Positions 8,011 to 11,739 of a DNA stretch of 11,739 nucleotides are shown here, piece after piece. The stretch lies in NCBI GenBank assembly GCA_026119935.1, contig JALRMH010000137.1, positions 1-11,739 of the forward strand. The letters run 5' to 3'. A program made the position numbers and the translations under genes. The notes under the pieces are model-generated. The model did not search any database. It was given only the letters and a program-made list of their open reading frames with translations, and was not told the DNA's origin. Origin of the DNA: Endothia cerciana. Taxonomy: Eukaryota > Ascomycota > Sordariomycetes > Diaporthales > Cryphonectriaceae. Position 1 is the first letter of the stretch, and each line of letters begins with the position of its first letter.

Positions 8011-8400
8011 GGTTAGTAGTTTAAAGTAGTTTAAAGTAGTTAAAAGAGATAAGAAGTTATACAGGCTTCTAATCAGAGCTATTCTATATTATTTATCGCT
8101 AGATAGAAAAGTAAATATATAACTCACTATAAAGAGTATATTACTATAGTAGGAAGAAGCCTATAGTAAATCACAGCTATTAGTAAATTATTTAAGTATA
8201 TAAGTTATATAGATATAAAAGTTATATAAGCCTGTATAGAGCAACTATACTTAATAGTCAGGGATCTTTTATAGAAAGATCTGCCTTTGCTAGTCCTTCT
8301 TGCTTATTTCTAATCTTTTATTTCTACTAAATAATAACAACTTTAATTATAAGGCTATCCTTAAAGATTAGCCCTGTCTACCCCCCCTCTCTTTTTTTTT
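8011..8400. other. Intergenic region between the divergent pseudogenes
   Basis: No gene is seen. It is AT-rich and would have held the start regions of both neighbours. It contains an 11-bp tandem repeat (8014-8046), a 7-bp-stem hairpin (gatcttt, tatag, aaagatc, near 8265-8283) and a poly-T run at 8391-8402 just before the first clear codons of the plus-strand frame. Confidence 0.5.
8014..8046. repeat. 11-bp tandem repeat (agtttaaagta type)
   Basis: Nearly three copies in a row of a unit based on gtagtttaaa, next to a GA-rich tract (about 7979-8011). Confidence 0.6.
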
Positions 8401-10706
8401 TTCCTTACCCTGCCTTCTATCAGGAGCTTTAAAAGCAAGCTCTTCTACTACACTCTGTAAGAATTGCATATAATAGATCAGAGCCTATAATATTAGACTA
8501 GAAAGGAAAGAAGCTAGCTACTAGCGCTAATATACTAATTCTATCTTTTAAAGAGGCCTAGATAAGACTGCTTAGTAGCTACTAGAGCTAGCAGAGCTAG
8601 CTATCTCACTCATCTTACTTTAGCAGTGCCCCTTTTTAATAATTAAACTCTTTTTAAGATGCAGCTAATAAGATTCAGGAGGAATTCGATAGAGAAAGAG
8701 AGAGGCACTTCACAATACCTGCTAGAGAGGCTTAGTCTATCCTTTCCACGCCTACGCCTGCATTATTTATAATACTACCTTAATAGCACCTAGATATAGC
8801 ATCTAATCTAAGCTGGGTAATTATAAATTCGATAAATATAAGCTATCTTATAATTAGTAGTGCTCTATTAGCAGAGCGTCTAAACTACTTCGATCTAGAG
8901 CTACTTAACCCTTTATTAGAGAGGGTAGGTGTAATTTTCTAGCACTTTTTCCTAGGGATCACCTTTTACTAAAAGCTGTATAATAACAAGAACTAGTCTC
9001 TAAAAGCAAGCACACTTAGCAGGATGCATTAAATATATATAGCATTCGCTATTTATAATATTAAAGCCTTCATCCTATAGTATAAGCAGATTATAGATAT
9101 AGCACTAATAAGCCTAATTAGATAGCAGCTGATAAACTTAGCCTACTATATATAAATACTAAACTAGGTTTTTAATTTCAAAAGCAAGATGATCCTACGC
9201 TATAAAGGGAAATACAGCTTAGAAGTGCGCTGAGTAGTTATCCCTTGTCTTTATAAGAACTACTAGTTTATAGCGATCTATAACTACTACTACTATACTA
9301 TCTAGGTTCTAGATTCCTTCTACTATAAAAAGAAAGTAGTCTGAAGGATAATTATCAGCTTAATTAAGCTGCATCTAAATATAATAAAAAGGCTGCTTAA
9401 AGATAAAGCTCTTATCTACTAATATATTAAGACGTTCCTGTAAAAAGATAGATAGAGCTGCAGCCTGCATATAGCGAACAACCTACGCTTCTTTTTCTAG
9501 GAACTAAAGTAATAAAATAGCAGGGTATTTACTAACTAGCAGCAATCAGCCTTATACGCGAAGTTAGATAGCAGCAGCATTCTGCTCTAGCAATATATCG
9601 AAAAGGCCTTTCTAGTAGTAATCCGATCAGAGCTAGGCCTAGCAGGAGAAGTCTTATAGAAGAGCGAATTCCTTAAGAGAAGCCTGAATATTTAGAGGCG
9701 CGACAGCAGTATTAAGAGGTTTGCAAAGCTGCAGATCTTAAATAGAGCTAAGGAGGCCTAGGTTAACCTGACGAACTTCCAGCTCAGCCCTACAAAGGTA
9801 GTTGATTTCGCACTACAGGCAGCTAATTAGATACGCTGCTTGCTACTATCTATATCACCTAGCCTTATAGCAGCAGAGTAGTATATACCTTTGCCTACCT
9901 TAGTGCTTAAAAGTATAGGGACGCTATTATCTAAGAAGCCTAGCTTAAGCTTTGCAAAAAGCATAATATAGATTAAGATTACGAGAAAGGGCTATACTAC
10001 TATACTGCTCTTTATATTGCCTGTCTACTCTCTTAGAGGCTCTGATTAGAGCGCAGCGTCTCTGTAAGGCTCCTTTCTAAAAAGCTCTTTTATAGATTTC
10101 AAGATAATACTAAGTATTAATGCAATAATCTCTCCACTTAGGCCCTCTTAGCAGCCGGAAGGAATGCTGCGATCCTTTAGCAGCAAAGATATAACCTAGC
10201 AGGCAATTGCAAAATCTATATTCTAGATAAGTCTTAGATAGAAGCCTTTATTAAAGACCTTAAATTTAAAGAGCGATGTATCTATAGCGAGCTGCGCTTT
10301 AATAGAAGCTTTACAAGGGTAATCAGGATAGGGCTACTGCTTATTGTTCCCTATACTTATTGCAAACCTATCTCAGCAGCCTATACCGGCTTATAAAGCT
10401 AGTTTTAAAAGATAGTAGAGAGTGCTAGACAGGCTTATAGAGAGGGAGAGCACTAATCAGGGCTAGGAAGCAAAGGCAGAGAGGGCCTAGAGGCAGGAGG
10501 CAAGCAGGCCTGCTTAAGTACTGAAGTCTAGAAGACAGCAGAGGGGGAAGGAGAATAAAAAAACAGGATTAGTTATAGTTGAGTAGGATAGTAGGAGGGA
10601 GAGACTACCTAGTAAGAAAGGTAGAGGTATAGCAGGTATAGAGATGTAGCATTATTTTTTCTTCTTCTTTTACTTTGAAGAGAGCATTTCTATATTACAG
10701 CTCTGA
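8400..10706 (+). pseudogene. Ulp1/SENP-like C48 cysteine protease gene, RIP-broken
   Basis: One frame runs about 770 codons to TGA at 10704-10706 without a frameshift; nearly all interruptions are TAG or TAA. The N-terminal part reads AFYQEL, RIAYNRSEPIILD, a Ser/Gln-rich stretch, then NKIQEEFDRERERHFTIPAR. The protease domain spans about 8800-9510: SWVIINSI, LLAERLNYFDLELLNPLLER, then the catalytic region. The His is TAC (Tyr) at 9261-9263, followed by a TAG for the partner Trp at 9264-9266 and FIAIYN. The Asp is intact in VLDSF (GAT 9312-9314). The oxyanion Gln is TAA at 9441-9443, six codons before the intact Cys (TGC 9459-9461), followed by SLHIANNLRFF. This spacing fits Ulp1 proteases, which cut SUMO-like proteins; in fungi such domains also occur in transposon-borne genes. 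The C-terminal part is of unknown type and ends in an Arg/Gln/Glu-rich tail. The start is not definable; the frame is open upstream to about 8331. Confidence 0.78.
9261..9461 (+). other. Remains of the His-Asp-Gln-Cys protease site
   Basis: His position mutated to Tyr (TAC 9261-9263), next Trp to stop (9264-9266), Asp kept (9312-9314), Gln to stop (9441-9443), Trp-like residue to stop (9453-9455), Cys kept (9459-9461), and the usual following Gly read as Ser (AGC 9462-9464). All but the last are simple C to T or G to A changes in CpA/TpG context. Confidence 0.7.
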
Positions 10707-11610
10707 TCATTACTAACCTAACTCTAGCAAGCTGTTAATACAGCCAGATTCTTATAAATATAGCCTTATTCTTCTTATTTAACTTAATAATATATAACTA
10801 CTCTTTAGTTAAAGTGTAATAATAGGAGGGAGAGACTACCTAGTAAGAGGGGTAGAGGTATAGCAGGTATAGAAATGCAGCATTGTTTTTTCTTCTTCTT
10901 TTACTTTAGAGGGAGCATTTCTATACTATAGCTCTAATCATCACTAACCTAGCTCTAGCGAGCTGTCAATATAGCTAGATTCTTATAAATATAGCCCTGT
11001 TCTTCTTGCTTAACTTAATATATAATTACTCCTTAGTTAAGGTGTCCTGCAGCTCTGCTAGCTATAGGTTTAGAGTGCATTTCTACTCTTTAGTTAAGGT
11101 CTTCTGCAGCTCTGCTAGCTGTAGGTTTAAAGTGTATTTCCACCCTTTAGTCAAGGTCTTCTGCAGCTCTACTAGCTGCGAATTTTAAGTGCATTTCTGC
11201 TTCTTAGCTCTAATCAGCTGTCGGTATAGCTAGCCTTATATAAATATAGCCCTGTTCTTCTTGCTTGATTTAATATATAACTACTCCTTAGTTAAGGTGT
11301 CCTGCAGCTCTGCTAGCTGTAAGTTTAGAATGCATTTCTACTCTTTAGTCAAGGTCTTCTGCAGCTCTGCTAGCTACGAATTTTAAATGCATTTCTGCTC
11401 CTTTGCTCTGATTAGCTATTAATACAGCTAGACTTGTATAAATATAGCCCTGTTCTTTATGCTTGACTTAATATATAACTATCTTAATTAAGATCTCCTG
11501 CAGCTCTATTAGCTGCAGGTTTAGAAAGTATTTCTATTTACTAGCTCTAATCAGCTATAAGTAAAGCTAGATTTATATAAATATAGCCTTGTTCTTCTTG
11601 CTTAACTTAA
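10593..11610. repeat. Tandem family with 231, 255, 198 and 139 bp spacings
   Basis: The motif tataaatatagcc recurs at 10753, 10984, 11239, 11437 and 11576, each followed by a ttcttcttgcttaactta-like stretch. The head aggagggagagactacc occurs at 10593 and 10824, 231 bp apart. The later monomers lack this head and carry 57-bp sub-repeats instead. The first monomer overlaps the last 38 or so codons of the Ulp1-like gene, so the family grew out of that gene's 3' end. Confidence 0.88.
11031..11532. repeat. Nested 57-bp sub-repeats
   Basis: Units run from tagttaaggt through ctgcagctctgctagctg to gcatttctact. Within one monomer they start at 11034, 11091 and 11148, exactly 57 bp apart. The next monomer has two copies and the next has one, which explains the drop in monomer length from 255 to 198 to 139. 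Because 57 is a multiple of three, one frame stays open with 19-residue repeats (SLVKV, CSSAS), but no gene is indicated. Confidence 0.85.
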
Positions 11611-11739
11611 TATATATATTAGATAAAAAATAAAAATTATAAAATAAAGAGTTTATCTAGCTAAATTTTATAAGAATTATAGAGTATAAACTTTATATAT
11701 AAATATAAATAAAAGCTATATATAAAGCTAAGTCTTATA
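11611..11739. other. AT-rich end of window, no gene seen
   Basis: A/T runs with no recognisable frame or repeat unit; composition is similar to the first 290 bases. Confidence 0.5.

Noticed and set aside
7979..8237. A second LTR beginning near tgttgaaaagagagag
   Set aside because: The start resembles some fungal LTR tips, but no second copy, no CA end and no target duplication are found in the window.
8265..8283. Hairpin as a bacterial-type terminator
   Set aside because: A 7-bp stem exists, but the context is fungal AT-rich DNA with no adjacent working gene and no matching T tract directly after it.
11006..11188. 60-codon plus-strand open frame with three 19-residue repeats
   Set aside because: It is the translation of the 57-bp sub-repeats; the length being a multiple of three keeps the frame open. 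The other monomers do not keep it, and there is no known motif.

Overview
The window looks like an AT-rich, gene-dead block of a filamentous ascomycete (Pezizomycotina) genome that has been through repeat-induced point mutation (RIP). TpA is very common and CpA/TpG are scarce. Every protein-like reading frame is broken mainly by TAG or TAA at positions where Gln (CAG/CAA) or Trp (TGG) would be expected, and ATG codons are largely lost. I see no intact gene, tRNA, rRNA or CRISPR array. No genus can be named from this sequence.

Layout. (1) 1-884: very AT-rich flank holding one decayed unrecognised frame (292-762, +). (2) 885-2415: minisatellite array 1, with unit lengths of 111 bp and 132-134 bp. 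(3) 2416-2644: 'block B', a 229-bp unit repeated at 5375-5604, with a 106-codon stop-free minus-strand stretch running through the first copy. (4) 2645-5374: array units of a third length class (154/155 bp), split by an LTR retrotransposon at 2958-5098. That element has 224/225-bp LTRs, 5-bp target duplications, a decayed gag and no room for pol. (5) 5605-5870: spacer with a small inverted-repeat element and a short tandem repeat. (6) 5871-6967: array 2, units of 103 and 131 bp. (7) 7009-8010 (minus) and about 8400-10706 (plus): a divergent pair of RIP-broken genes. The plus-strand gene carries a Ulp1/SENP-like (C48) cysteine protease domain; the minus-strand partner is unrecognised. (8) 10593-11610: a tandem family that starts inside the 3' end of the protease gene, with a nested 57-bp repeat falling from three copies to two to one. 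(9) 11611-11739: AT-rich end.

How the parts relate. The retrotransposon landed inside a satellite unit, and removing it restores a unit of the expected length. The divergent pair, with repeats on both sides, may be the remains of a larger mobile element; that is inference. Nothing here should make a functional protein.
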